Part shown: piece by piece, positions 44,909 to 52,587 of the stretch
How positions within the stretch are numbered: position 1 is the stretch's first letter
Layout: every line of letters begins with the position of its first letter
Source of the DNA: Antarcticirhabdus aurantiaca
GTDB taxonomy: Bacteria; Pseudomonadota; Alphaproteobacteria; Rhizobiales; Rhizobiaceae
Length of the DNA stretch: 64,000 bases
NCBI RefSeq assembly: GCF_009765365.1
Contig: NZ_VTOM01000004.1
Coordinates: 62,001-126,000, forward strand
Direction: 5' to 3'
Translations under genes and position numbers: made by a program
The notes under the pieces: model-generated
Databases searched by the model: none
What the model saw: the letters and a program-made list of their open reading frames with translations, nothing else
What the model was told of the DNA's origin: nothing

Positions 44909-45882
44909 CGCGTCGCCGGGCGGTCCTGCGCCTGGGCGCCCGCCGGGCGGCGGTGATGCGTCAGCACCTCGGCGAGCAGGCCCTTGGGGCGAAGCACCAG
45001 GATCAGGCAGAGCGCGACGCCGATGAGGACGATCTGGAGGGCGGCGGCACGGGCCTGATCGGCGGGATCGACGGCGGCGCCGATCAGGAAAGACGAGCCC
45101 GACCAGAGGCCCCAGACCACGACCGACCCGACCACGGCGCCGAGATTGTTGCCGGCGCCGCCGACGACCAGCATCGTCCAGACCTGGAAGGTCAGCGTCG
45201 GCAGATAGTTCTCCGGCGCGATGAAGCCGATGAAGTGGGCCTGCAGCGCGCCGCCGAGCCCCATGATGCCGCCGCCGATGGCGAAGGCCTGGAGGCGGAA
45301 GCGCGTCACCGGCTTGCCGAGCGCGCGCGCCGCTTCCTCGTCCTCGCGCACGGCCTTCAGGACGCGGCCCCAGGGCGAGCGCACGAGCCGCTCCAGCACC
45401 CACCAGACGAAGGCGAGGACGAGGGCGACGAGGGCGAGGTTGAGAAGACCGAAGACCAGCGGGTCTCCGGCGAAGCCGTTGAAGGGCCGCGGAATGAAGC
45501 CGAGGCCGAAGGGGCCGCCGGTCAGCGGCTCGAGGTTCAGCGCCGCGAGCTGCACGGTCACGGCGAAGCCGAAGGTGGCGATGGCGAGGTAGTCGGCCCG
45601 CAGGCGGATCGTCAGCCAGCCCAGCGCCAGCGAGGCGAGCGCGGCAGCCGCGAAGGCGGCCACCCAGCCGAGGGGGATCGGCAGGGCGAAGCCGCCGATG
45701 CGGTCCGCCGCGTCCGGGGCGGTGAGGATCGCCGAGGCATAGGCGCCGATGCCCACGAAGCCGGCGACGCCGACGTTGAAGAGGCCGGTCTGGCCCCACT
45801 GGACGTTGAGGCCGAGAGCGATCACCGCGTAGCTCAGAGCGATGGTCAGGAAGAAGGCGGCGTAGCCGAGGATTTCGATCAT
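44905..45882 (-). CDS. livM: Branched-chain amino acid-type ABC permease
   Basis: A 325-residue permease with eight to nine hydrophobic segments and the LivM landmarks GLNVQWGQTGLFNVG, RLRADYLAIATFGFA, GPFGLGFIPRPF and a coupling loop VREDEEAARALGKPVTRFRLQAFAIGG. The start ATG 45882 overlaps the LivH stop. C-terminal tail is polar. The importer is probably not specific for leucine; the binding protein lies across the divergent region at 51108, with oxidoreductase genes between. Confidence 0.9.
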   Translation of the reverse strand: MIEILGYAAFFLTIALSYAVIALGLNVQWGQTGLFNVGVAGFVGIGAYASAILTAPDAADRIGGFALPIPLGWVAAFAAAALASLALGWLTIRLRADYLAIATFGFAVTVQLAALNLEPLTGGPFGLGFIPRPFNGFAGDPLVFGLLNLALVALVLAFVWWVLERLVRSPWGRVLKAVREDEEAARALGKPVTRFRLQAFAIGGGIMGLGGALQAHFIGFIAPENYLPTLTFQVWTMLVVGGAGNNLGAVVGSVVVWGLWSGSSFLIGAAVDPADQARAAALQIVLIGVALCLILVLRPKGLLAEVLTHHRRPAGAQAQDRPATR

Positions 45883-46787
45883 GAGCGGGCCCGCCCGAGA
45901 AGCCCCTGCGGGCGAAGGAGGAGGACGAGGGTGAGGATCAGGAAGGCGACCGCGGCGCGCCATTCCGCGCCGACCGTCTGGACGGCGAGCGCTTCGCAGA
46001 GCCCGACCACGATCCCGCCCAGCACGGCGCCCGGCACCGAGCCGATGCCCCCGAGGATCGCGGCGGCGAAGAGCGGCAAAAGGAGGTCGAAGCCCATATA
46101 GGGGCGGATCTGGACGAGGAGCCCGGCCATGATGCCGGCGGCCGCGGCCAAGCCGCCGCCGAGGAACCAGGCGGTGCGCACGACGCCGCGCACGTCGATG
46201 CCGGAGAGGCGGGCGAGGGCCGGGTTCTCCGACACCGCCCGCATCCGCCGACCGACCTGCGTCTTCGTCATTAGGAGGTGGACGGCGAGGATGAGCACCA
46301 AGGTGGCGGCCAGCATCAACAGCTGGTCCGGCGTCGCGCGAAGGCCCCAGCCGAAGCGGACCGCGATCTGCAGCTCGTTGGTGAAGTAGGCGGGCTGCGA
46401 GGTGAAGACGAATTCGAGGAGGCTGCGCAGCGCCATGGAGGCGCCGAAGCTGGCGATGACGAGAATGATCACCGCCGAGGCCTTGGCGCGAAGGACGCCG
46501 AACAGGATCGCGTCGAGAAGGATGGCGAGCCCGCCGGTGACGAGGATCGCGAGGGGCACGGCGAGAAGGACGTTCCAGCCGAAGGAGAAGTCGCCGACCG
46601 GCACCGAGCCGACGAAGGCACCGAGAAGGCCGGACAGCGCGAGGGCCGCGTAGGCGCCGGCGGTGATGAACTCGCCGTGGGCGAAGTTGGCGAAACGCAG
46701 GATCGAATAGGTCAGCGTCACCCCGATCGCACCGAGGCCGATCATGGCCCCCGCGACGAGGCCGTCGACGACGAATTGCGGGTTCAT
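45879..46787 (-). CDS. livH: Branched-chain amino acid-type ABC permease
   Basis: A 302-residue permease: VDGLVAGAMIGLGAIGVTLTYSILRFANFAHGEFITAGAY at the start is a LivH signature, followed by the coupling loop ALARLSGIDVRG and GGIGSVPGAVLGGIVVG near the end. It starts within the LivF stop (ATGA). With LivM it forms the channel of the importer. Confidence 0.9.
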   Translation of the reverse strand: MNPQFVVDGLVAGAMIGLGAIGVTLTYSILRFANFAHGEFITAGAYAALALSGLLGAFVGSVPVGDFSFGWNVLLAVPLAILVTGGLAILLDAILFGVLRAKASAVIILVIASFGASMALRSLLEFVFTSQPAYFTNELQIAVRFGWGLRATPDQLLMLAATLVLILAVHLLMTKTQVGRRMRAVSENPALARLSGIDVRGVVRTAWFLGGGLAAAAGIMAGLLVQIRPYMGFDLLLPLFAAAILGGIGSVPGAVLGGIVVGLCEALAVQTVGAEWRAAVAFLILTLVLLLRPQGLLGRARS

Positions 46788-47551
46788 GGGGTCGCCTCCG
46801 CGTGGTCGTAGCTGCCGAGGAACAGGGCGCCGAGGTTCGGGTCGGCGCGCAGCTCCGCGGCGGGCGCGGCGTGGCGCAGCCGCCCTTCGGCGAGCACCAC
46901 GCCGCGGTCGGCGATGGACAAGGCGGCGCGCACGTTCTGCTCGACGAGAAGGATCGCCACGCCCGTCTCCCGCACCCGCTCCAGCGTCTCGAAGACGTCG
47001 TGGACGAGCTTGGGCGAGAGGCCGGCCGAGGGCTCGTCGAGGATCAGGACGGCGGGGTCGACGATGAGCGCGCGCGCCGTCGCCAGCATCTGCCGCTGCC
47101 CGCCCGACAGGGCGCCCGCGACGAGGTTCGGGCGGCTTCCGAGATCGGGGAACATGGCGAAGGCGGCGTCGATGCGCGGCTGGCGCAGGGCGGCCGGCAG
47201 GATGCCGGCGCACAGGCGCAGGTTTTCGAGAATCGTGAGCGAGGCGAAGATGTTCTCCGTTTGCGGCACGAAGGCGAGGCCGTCGCTGACGCGCAGGTGC
47301 GCGGGCCGGGCCGTGACGTCGCGCCCGCGAAGCGAGACGCGCCCCCCGAAGGTCGGCACGACCCCGGCGACGGCCTTCACGAAGGTCGACTTGCCCGCGC
47401 CGTTGGGTCCGAGCACCGCGACGATCTCGCCGGGCGAAACGTCGAGGTCGATCCCGCGCACGATCGGCAGGCTTTCCTCATAGCCGGCGACGAGGCCGCG
47501 CACCTCCAGGATGGGTGGCGTCGCGCTCGATGGACGCTGCGAAACGCTCAA
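46784..47551 (-). CDS. livF: Branched-chain amino acid-type ABC ATPase
   Basis: A 255-residue ABC ATPase: Walker A GPNGAGKST, Q-loop VPQTENIFASLTILENL, signature LSGGQRQ and Walker B ILDEPSAGLSP. The start is TTG at 47551, overlapping the TGA of livG (TTGA) and the only start that gives a full N-terminal strand (PILEVRGLVAGY). A 21-base near-repeat at 47518-47559 covers this start and encodes the Ser/Thr-rich leader, which may be a recent duplication. It runs with livG, livH and livM. Confidence 0.9.
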   Translation of the reverse strand: MSVSQRPSSATPPILEVRGLVAGYEESLPIVRGIDLDVSPGEIVAVLGPNGAGKSTFVKAVAGVVPTFGGRVSLRGRDVTARPAHLRVSDGLAFVPQTENIFASLTILENLRLCAGILPAALRQPRIDAAFAMFPDLGSRPNLVAGALSGGQRQMLATARALIVDPAVLILDEPSAGLSPKLVHDVFETLERVRETGVAILLVEQNVRAALSIADRGVVLAEGRLRHAAPAAELRADPNLGALFLGSYDHAEATP

Positions 47552-47559
47552 TGGACGCT
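47518..47559. repeat. 21-base tandem near-repeat at the livG/livF junction
   Basis: Two 21-base units (47518-47538 and 47539-47559) match at 17 of 21 positions, both containing ATGGACGCT (plus strand). The right unit covers the last codons of livG and the TTG start of livF, the left unit encodes livF residues 8-14. Confidence 0.6.
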
Positions 47560-48354
47560 CCCGCCGAGATAGGCCTCGACGACGCGCGGGTCCGACATCA
47601 CGGCGTCGGGCGTGCCGGAGGCCAGCGGCCGGCCCGAAGCCATGACGAGGACGCTCGGGCAGAGCCGGCGGATCATGTCCATGTTGTGCTCGATCAGGAG
47701 GACGGCGATGCCGCGCGCGTTGATCTCGGCGATGCGCTCGATGATGAAGTCGAGAAGCGCCGGGTTCACCCCCGCCGCCGGCTCGTCGAGGAGAAGGACG
47801 CGCGGCTCGGCCATCAGCGCGCGGGCGAGCTCCAGGAGCTTGCGCTGGCCGCCGGAGAGGACCTTGGCCGGCCGGTCGGCGAGGTGGTCGAGCGCGAGGA
47901 AGCGCACGAGGGCGTAGGCCTTCTCGCGCGCGGCCTCCTCCTCGCGCCGCACGCGGCCGGGAGCGAGGAGGCTCGCGAGCACGCGCTCGCCGCTCTGGCC
48001 CGTCGCCGCGGTGACGACGTTGTCGAGGACGCTCATCTCGGGAAAGGGCTTCGGGATCTGGAAGGTGCGCGCCAAGCCCCGGCCGACGCGCTTGTGCGCG
48101 CCCTCGCGCTCGACCGCCACGCCCTCGATGCGGATCGTGCCGCGATCGGGCGCGAGGCTTCCGGCGACGAGGCCGAACAGCGTCGACTTGCCCGCGCCGT
48201 TCGGCCCGATGACGCCGAGGATCTCGCCGGCGCGAAGCGTGAAGCCGACCCCGTCCACCGCGACGACGCCGCCGAAGGAGCGGCCGACATCCTCCACCGC
48301 GAGGGCGGGCACGCCCGGCGGCACGGGCAAGGGGGAAGGGGCGGAAGCGGACAT
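47548..48354 (-). CDS. livG: Branched-chain amino acid-type ABC ATPase
   Basis: A 268-residue ABC ATPase of the LivG type, with Walker A GPNGAGKST, ARTFQIPKPFPEMSVLDNV as the Q-loop region, signature LSGGQRKL, Walker B LLLDEPAAGVNP and the C-terminal YLGG typical of LivG. It is the first gene of the minus-strand operon; ATG 48354 lies just downstream of the GTTTGAT/ATCAAAC palindrome at 48378-48396, the probable site of the divergent GntR/FCD regulator. Confidence 0.92.
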   Translation of the reverse strand: MSASAPSPLPVPPGVPALAVEDVGRSFGGVVAVDGVGFTLRAGEILGVIGPNGAGKSTLFGLVAGSLAPDRGTIRIEGVAVEREGAHKRVGRGLARTFQIPKPFPEMSVLDNVVTAATGQSGERVLASLLAPGRVRREEEAAREKAYALVRFLALDHLADRPAKVLSGGQRKLLELARALMAEPRVLLLDEPAAGVNPALLDFIIERIAEINARGIAVLLIEHNMDMIRRLCPSVLVMASGRPLASGTPDAVMSDPRVVEAYLGGSVH

Positions 48355-48377
48355 CGCGGCGTCCCGGAATTCGTGAT

Positions 48378-48426
48378 GTTTGATTTGTGATCAAACTTTA
48401 CAGCGGCGAGGCTATGTGCCTAATCT
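48378..48426. promoter_or_regulatory. FCD-regulator palindrome and promoter between livG and gntR
   Basis: GTTTGAT-TTGTG-ATCAAAC (48378-48396) has perfect 7-base arms. Directly after it TTTACA (48397-48402) and TAATCT (48421-48426), 18 bases apart, give a plausible plus-strand promoter for the GntR/FCD gene. The same arms, without the spacer, form the palindrome at 56466-56477. Confidence 0.6.
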
Positions 48427-48461
48427 TCGGAAGACAAGCGAATAATTGAGCAGGTGCGAAT

Positions 48462-49217
48462 TTGCCCACGCAGTGTGCAGATGCGAAGACGGAGGACCTG
48501 GAGGCGGCGCCCGCCCTCGTCGCCTCGCCGCTCGCCATCTTGCCGCGCATCGCCCGCGAAACCGTCTTCGACCGCGTCTACGAGGCGCTGCGGCGCTCGC
48601 TGATCGAGGGCACCTTCGACGCCGGCGAGGTGCTGCGCATCCAGGACGTCGCCCAGCGCCTGGAGGTCAGCACCATGCCGGTGCGCGAGGCGCTGGGGCG
48701 GCTCGTCTCGGAGCGGGCGCTGGAAGCCCTGCCGAACCGCTCGATCCGCGTGCCGCTCCTCACCCGCCTGCGGCTCGACGAGGTCGCCCATGCCCGCGCC
48801 CTCGTCGAGGGCGAGGCGGCGGCGATCGCCAGCGCCCGCATCGACCGGGCCGCGCTCGACGAGCTGAAGCGGATCACCGAGGCCTACGACCGGCTGATGG
48901 CCAAGGTCGGCAGCCATTCGGACCGCGCCGCCTACAACCACGCCTTCCACTTCGCGATCTACCGGACGGCGGGGTCGAGCGTCCTCCTGCCGATCATCGA
49001 GAGCCTGTGGCTGCAGTCCGGCCCGTTCATCCGGGCGGCCGCCGAGATCTACGACGGCGACGACGGCCTCAGCGCCACGCACCATCATTGGCAGATCGTC
49101 GAGGCGCTGGAGCGCGCCGACCCGGACGCCGCCCGCCGGGCCGTCGGCGCGGATATCAACCGCGCCTTCGACCTCCTGCGCGAGCGCCTGCCCTTTCCCG
49201 AGGAGAGCCGCCCGTGA
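48462..49217 (+). CDS. GntR-family regulator, FCD (FadR-type) subfamily
   Basis: A 251-residue regulator with a winged helix-turn-helix at about residues 33-105 (VYEALRRSLIEGTFDAGEVLRIQDVAQRLEVSTMPVREALGRL) and an FCD helical effector domain (residues 110-245, with NHAFHFAIYRTA and the TxHH metal-type cluster THHHWQIVEAL). The start is TTG at 48462 with AGGTG seven bases upstream. It is divergent from the Liv operon and probably controls it through the GTTTGAT palindrome. It is a paralogue of the regulator at 54048 (both carry LWLxxGP). Confidence 0.88.
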   Translation: MPTQCADAKTEDLEAAPALVASPLAILPRIARETVFDRVYEALRRSLIEGTFDAGEVLRIQDVAQRLEVSTMPVREALGRLVSERALEALPNRSIRVPLLTRLRLDEVAHARALVEGEAAAIASARIDRAALDELKRITEAYDRLMAKVGSHSDRAAYNHAFHFAIYRTAGSSVLLPIIESLWLQSGPFIRAAAEIYDGDDGLSATHHHWQIVEALERADPDAARRAVGADINRAFDLLRERLPFPEESRP

Positions 49218-49579
49218 GCCGGACCGACGACCGTTTCGAGCTCTTCGACCTTCGGGTCGAGGTCGTGGTGCCGGAGGACGGCCCCGTCTACTGCGGCGCC
49301 GAGCCCGGCGACCATTTCGAGCTGCGCGGCGAGATGTTGCACCTGCCCGAGGGCCAGGGCTTCTCGATCTACTCGCTCGCCGCGGTCCTGCCGCTGCTGG
49401 CCGCCAAGCAGCGGCGGACCCACGCGAACGACTGGATGACCTCCGACGCCGAGGTCGCCTGCCCCGACCCGAACTGCGCGACGCGCCTTCGCATCACGCG
49501 GCTTCGCGCCCGGACGTTCAGCCATGCCGAGACGACGGCGGTGCCCCTGCCCGCCCGCTGCGACTCGCCCGAGACTTGA
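49214..49579 (+). CDS. Small conserved protein, TIGR04076-like
   Basis: A 121-residue soluble protein. Its features are FDLRVEVVVPEDGPVYCGAEPGDHFEL, LPEGQGFSIYSLAAVLPLLAAKQR, NDWMTSDAEVACPDPNC and AETTAVPLP. From memory these recall the uncharacterised TIGR04076 group, a tentative match. Cys residues in VYCG and CPDPNC could bind metal. GTG 49214 overlaps the regulator's TGA, so it is coupled to it. It is followed by an aldo/keto reductase and a SnoaL-like gene, so it may be part of a catabolic step for the Liv-imported compound. Confidence 0.65.
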   Translation: MSRTDDRFELFDLRVEVVVPEDGPVYCGAEPGDHFELRGEMLHLPEGQGFSIYSLAAVLPLLAAKQRRTHANDWMTSDAEVACPDPNCATRLRITRLRARTFSHAETTAVPLPARCDSPET

Positions 49580-49590
49580 GGATAGGCCCC

Positions 49591-50640
49591 ATGCAGACCG
49601 CCGATCTCGCCCCCGGCTACCGCATCTCGCGCGTCATCCGCGGCAACTGGCAGCTCGCCGGCGGCCACGGCGCGGTGGACCGCGAGGCCGCGGTCGCCGA
49701 CCTCTTCGCCTTCGCGGATGCCGGCATCACCACCTTCGACTGCGCCGACATCTACACCGGCGTCGAGGAGATCATCGGCCTGTTCCGCGAGCGCACCCTT
49801 GCGGAGCGGGGCGCGCAGGCCGCCGATGCCATCCGCGTCCACACCAAGTTCGTGCCCGACCTCGACGCGCTGGGCACGATCACCCGCGTCGATGTCGAGG
49901 CCGCGATCGACACCTCGCTGAAGCGCCTGCGCACCGAGCGGCTCGACCTCGTGCAGTTCCACTGGTGGGACTATGCCGTGCCGCGCTACGTCGAGGTGGC
50001 GGGCTGGCTCGACGAGCTGCGCCGCGCCGGCAAGATCGCCCATGTCGGCGGCACCAACTTCGACACGCCCCGCGCCGCCGAACTGCGCGCGGCCGGCCTG
50101 CCGCTCTTCTCCATGCAGGTCCAGTATTCGCTGCTCGACCGCCGGCCGGAGAGAAAGCTCCTCGCCGAGGCCGCGTCGAGCGGCATGGCGATCCTGTGCT
50201 ACGGCACGGTCGCCGGCGGCTTCCTGTCTGACAAGTGGCTGGGCGTGCCCGAGCCGCGCGAGCCGCTGGAGAACCGCTCGCTCACGAAATACAAGCTGAT
50301 CATCGACGAGGTCGGCGGCTGGGAGCTGTTCCAGGCGCTGCTCTCGGCCCTTCGCGGAATCGCCGACCGGCGCGGCACCGACATCGCCACCGTCGCGAGC
50401 CGCGCGGTCCTGGAGCGGCCAGGCGTATCGGCCGTGATCGTCGGCGCCCGCAACCGCGCGCACCTGCCGGCCAACCTCGCGATCTCGGACATGCTCTTCA
50501 CCGCGGAGGATGCGGCGGCGATCGACGCCGTGCTCGCGGACGCGAACCCCGTGCCGGGCGACGTCTACGAGCTGGAGCGCGACCGCACCGGGCGCCACGG
50601 CTCGATCATGAAGTACGGCCTCAACAAGACGGCGGCCTGA
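49591..50640 (+). CDS. Aldo/keto reductase
   Basis: A 349-residue TIM-barrel reductase with the catalytic tetrad D50, Y55 (FDCADIYTG), K86 (HTKFV) and H124 (QFHWWDY). The NADP region is seen at AILCYGTVAGGFLSDKW and VIVGARNRAHLPANLA. ATG 49591 is preferred over the TTG at 49576, because GAGGA is at a suitable distance. It lies 11 bases after the small TIGR04076-like gene and 5 bases before the next gene, so all are one operon with the Liv binding protein. Substrate may be a keto or aldehyde intermediate. Confidence 0.88.
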   Translation: MQTADLAPGYRISRVIRGNWQLAGGHGAVDREAAVADLFAFADAGITTFDCADIYTGVEEIIGLFRERTLAERGAQAADAIRVHTKFVPDLDALGTITRVDVEAAIDTSLKRLRTERLDLVQFHWWDYAVPRYVEVAGWLDELRRAGKIAHVGGTNFDTPRAAELRAAGLPLFSMQVQYSLLDRRPERKLLAEAASSGMAILCYGTVAGGFLSDKWLGVPEPREPLENRSLTKYKLIIDEVGGWELFQALLSALRGIADRRGTDIATVASRAVLERPGVSAVIVGARNRAHLPANLAISDMLFTAEDAAAIDAVLADANPVPGDVYELERDRTGRHGSIMKYGLNKTAA

Positions 50641-50645
50641 CCGGG

Positions 50646-51071
50646 ATGGCCGGCGCCCTCGCTTCCCTCGTCCTCGCCGAGATCGCGGAGCGCCACGCCT
50701 TCTTCGAGCGCTGGTTCAACGGGCTCGGGGACGAGGACGCGTTGAGCGTCAGCCTCGAGCGCTTCGACCCCGCCTTCCGCCGCATCGATCCGGCGGGCCG
50801 GGAAGCGGGCTTCGAAGCGCTCGCCGCCTCGCTCAGCGCCCGGCGCGGCTCGCGCGCGGCCGACCCGGTCTCGATCGCCGTCGAGGACCTCGCCGTCCTT
50901 TGGGACGCCGGCGACGCGGTTCTCGCGGGCTACGTCGAGGTCCAGGGCTCCCTCGCCGCCCCCGAGCGGCATCGCCGCCGCTCCACCGCCCTCTTCGTCG
51001 CGCCGCCAAGCGGGGGAGCACCCCGCTGGCGGCACGTCCAGGAAACCACCATCCAGACCGGCGGCGCCTGA
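50646..51071 (+). CDS. SnoaL/DUF4440-like small protein
   Basis: A 141-residue protein with the alpha+beta layout of the SnoaL/NTF2-like fold: an N-terminal helix (LAEIAERHAFFERWFNG), FDPAFRRIDPAGREAGFEAL and a beta-strand series ending RWRHVQETTIQTG. No catalytic motif is recognisable. ATG 50646 lies 5 bases after the reductase stop. Its 37-base distance to the binding protein suggests one transcript. Function unknown; such folds are often isomerases, cyclases or binding proteins. Confidence 0.6.
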   Translation: MAGALASLVLAEIAERHAFFERWFNGLGDEDALSVSLERFDPAFRRIDPAGREAGFEALAASLSARRGSRAADPVSIAVEDLAVLWDAGDAVLAGYVEVQGSLAAPERHRRRSTALFVAPPSGGAPRWRHVQETTIQTGGA

Positions 51072-51107
51072 ATGCGCCGGCCGCCAATCCTCAAGGAGAC
51101 GCATGCC

Positions 51108-52379
51108 ATGAAGCACCTTCTCTCCGGCGCGGCGCTGACGGCGCTTCTCCTGTCCTCGGCCGTCCTGCCCGCTGCGGCGCAGACGAGCCCCTGCACGATC
51201 ACGGTCGGCGTGGTGATGGAGCTGACCGGCCCCGCCGGCGCCTACGGCCAGGCCGGCGCCAAGTCCGTCGAGATGGCCTTCCGCGACATCAACGAGGCCG
51301 GCGGCGCTGCCGGCTGCACGCTCGCCACCGACACGCGCGACAGCCAGAGCCAGGGCAACGTCGCCGTCGACCAGGCGACGCAGCTCGTCAACATCCGGAA
51401 AGTCCCGGTGCTGATCGGCGGCATCATCTCCTCCGTCTCGATCCCGATCCTGACCTCGGTGACGGCCCCGGCCGGCGTCGTCCAGGTCTCGCCCGCCTCC
51501 TCCTCGCCGACGCTCACCAATCTGGCGCAGGAGGGCAAGACGAACGGCGTCTTCTTCCGCACCATCACCTCCGACGCCCTCCAGGGCACGGCGGCGGCGA
51601 AGTACGCGATCGACCAGGGCATGACCAAGCTCGCCGTCGTCCACGTCAACAACGACTTCGGCGTCAACATGGTCCGCGAGTTCGAGACCGCCTACAAGGC
51701 GCTCGGCGGCACGATCACCTCGGTGACGCCCTACAACGAGAAGCAGGCGAGCTACACCTCGGAAGCCACCGCCGCCATGGAGGGCGACCCGGAAGGGCTC
51801 TACCTCATCAGCTATCCCGTCGACGGCGCGACCATCGCGCGCGCCTGGATCAGCCAGGGCGGCGCGCCGACCTTTCTCCTCAACGACGGCATGAACTCGG
51901 CCGACTTCGTCCAGGCCGTCGGCGCGCGCTACCTCGACAACGCCTACGGCACCTCGTCCGGCACCAGCCCCACCAAGTCGACCGAGTACTTCAACGGCAA
52001 CTACAAGGAATTCTCCGGCGGCATCGATCCCGCGGCTCCAGCCGCCGACCGCTCCTACGACGCGGGCGCCATCGTCGGCCTCGCCATCGCCAAGGCCGGC
52101 AAGCCCGAGGCCGCCGCCATCAAGGACGCCATGCGGCAGGTCGTCGACCCCGCCGGCGAGCCGATCTATGCCGGCCCGGAGGAGTTCAGACGCGCGCTCG
52201 GCCTGATCGCCGAAGGCAAGCCGATCCGCTACGAGGGCGTCATCGGCCCGGTCGAGTTCGACGCGAACGGCGACATCACCGGCCCCTTCCGCCTCTGGCG
52301 CATCCAGAACGGCGAGGTGACCACCGTCGGCGAGATGTCGGCGGAGGACGTCGCCAAGATCAAGAGCGGCGGGAACTGA
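51108..52379 (+). CDS. livK: Branched-chain amino acid-type ABC substrate-binding protein
   Basis: A 423-residue periplasmic protein of the LivK (Peripla_BP_6) family. The signal peptide is at about residues 1-24 (ending AAAQT). The mature start is CTITVGVVMELTGPAGAYGQAGAKSVEMAFRDINEAGG; the ligand loop VLIGGIISSVSIPILTSVTAPAGVVQVSPASSSP and the FGVNMVREFETAYKALGG hinge follow. AAGGAGA eight bases before ATG 51108 supports the start. Ligand of the pair is likely an amino acid or an organic acid/aromatic compound, given the enzyme genes beside it. Confidence 0.9.
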   Translation: MKHLLSGAALTALLLSSAVLPAAAQTSPCTITVGVVMELTGPAGAYGQAGAKSVEMAFRDINEAGGAAGCTLATDTRDSQSQGNVAVDQATQLVNIRKVPVLIGGIISSVSIPILTSVTAPAGVVQVSPASSSPTLTNLAQEGKTNGVFFRTITSDALQGTAAAKYAIDQGMTKLAVVHVNNDFGVNMVREFETAYKALGGTITSVTPYNEKQASYTSEATAAMEGDPEGLYLISYPVDGATIARAWISQGGAPTFLLNDGMNSADFVQAVGARYLDNAYGTSSGTSPTKSTEYFNGNYKEFSGGIDPAAPAADRSYDAGAIVGLAIAKAGKPEAAAIKDAMRQVVDPAGEPIYAGPEEFRRALGLIAEGKPIRYEGVIGPVEFDANGDITGPFRLWRIQNGEVTTVGEMSAEDVAKIKSGGN

Positions 52380-52431
52380 GGGCAGGCGGCCGCAGCCCGC
52401 CCTCCCCGGCCACTGCCATTCCGAAAAGAAC

Positions 52432-52469
52432 GCCGACACCCTCGCCCGCAAGCGGGCGAGGGTGTCGGC
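52432..52469. terminator. Perfect 18-bp hairpin between convergent genes
   Basis: GCCGACACCCTCGCCCGC (52432-52449), a two-base AA loop and its exact complement (52452-52469). A weaker hairpin CTTCTCTCG/CGGGAGACGG follows at about 52491-52512. Lying between the convergent LivK and oxidoreductase genes, it probably terminates both; the pair also looks like a dispersed intergenic repeat. Confidence 0.65.
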
Positions 52470-52587
52470 CGCGCAAGCGGCTAACGCTACCTTCTCTCGT
52501 CAGCGGGAGACGGAAAGCAGCCGACATGCTGCGGCCTCTGACTGTGCAGACGCGAGGCCGCTCCATCCGTTGGGAGCGGTCCTCCGG

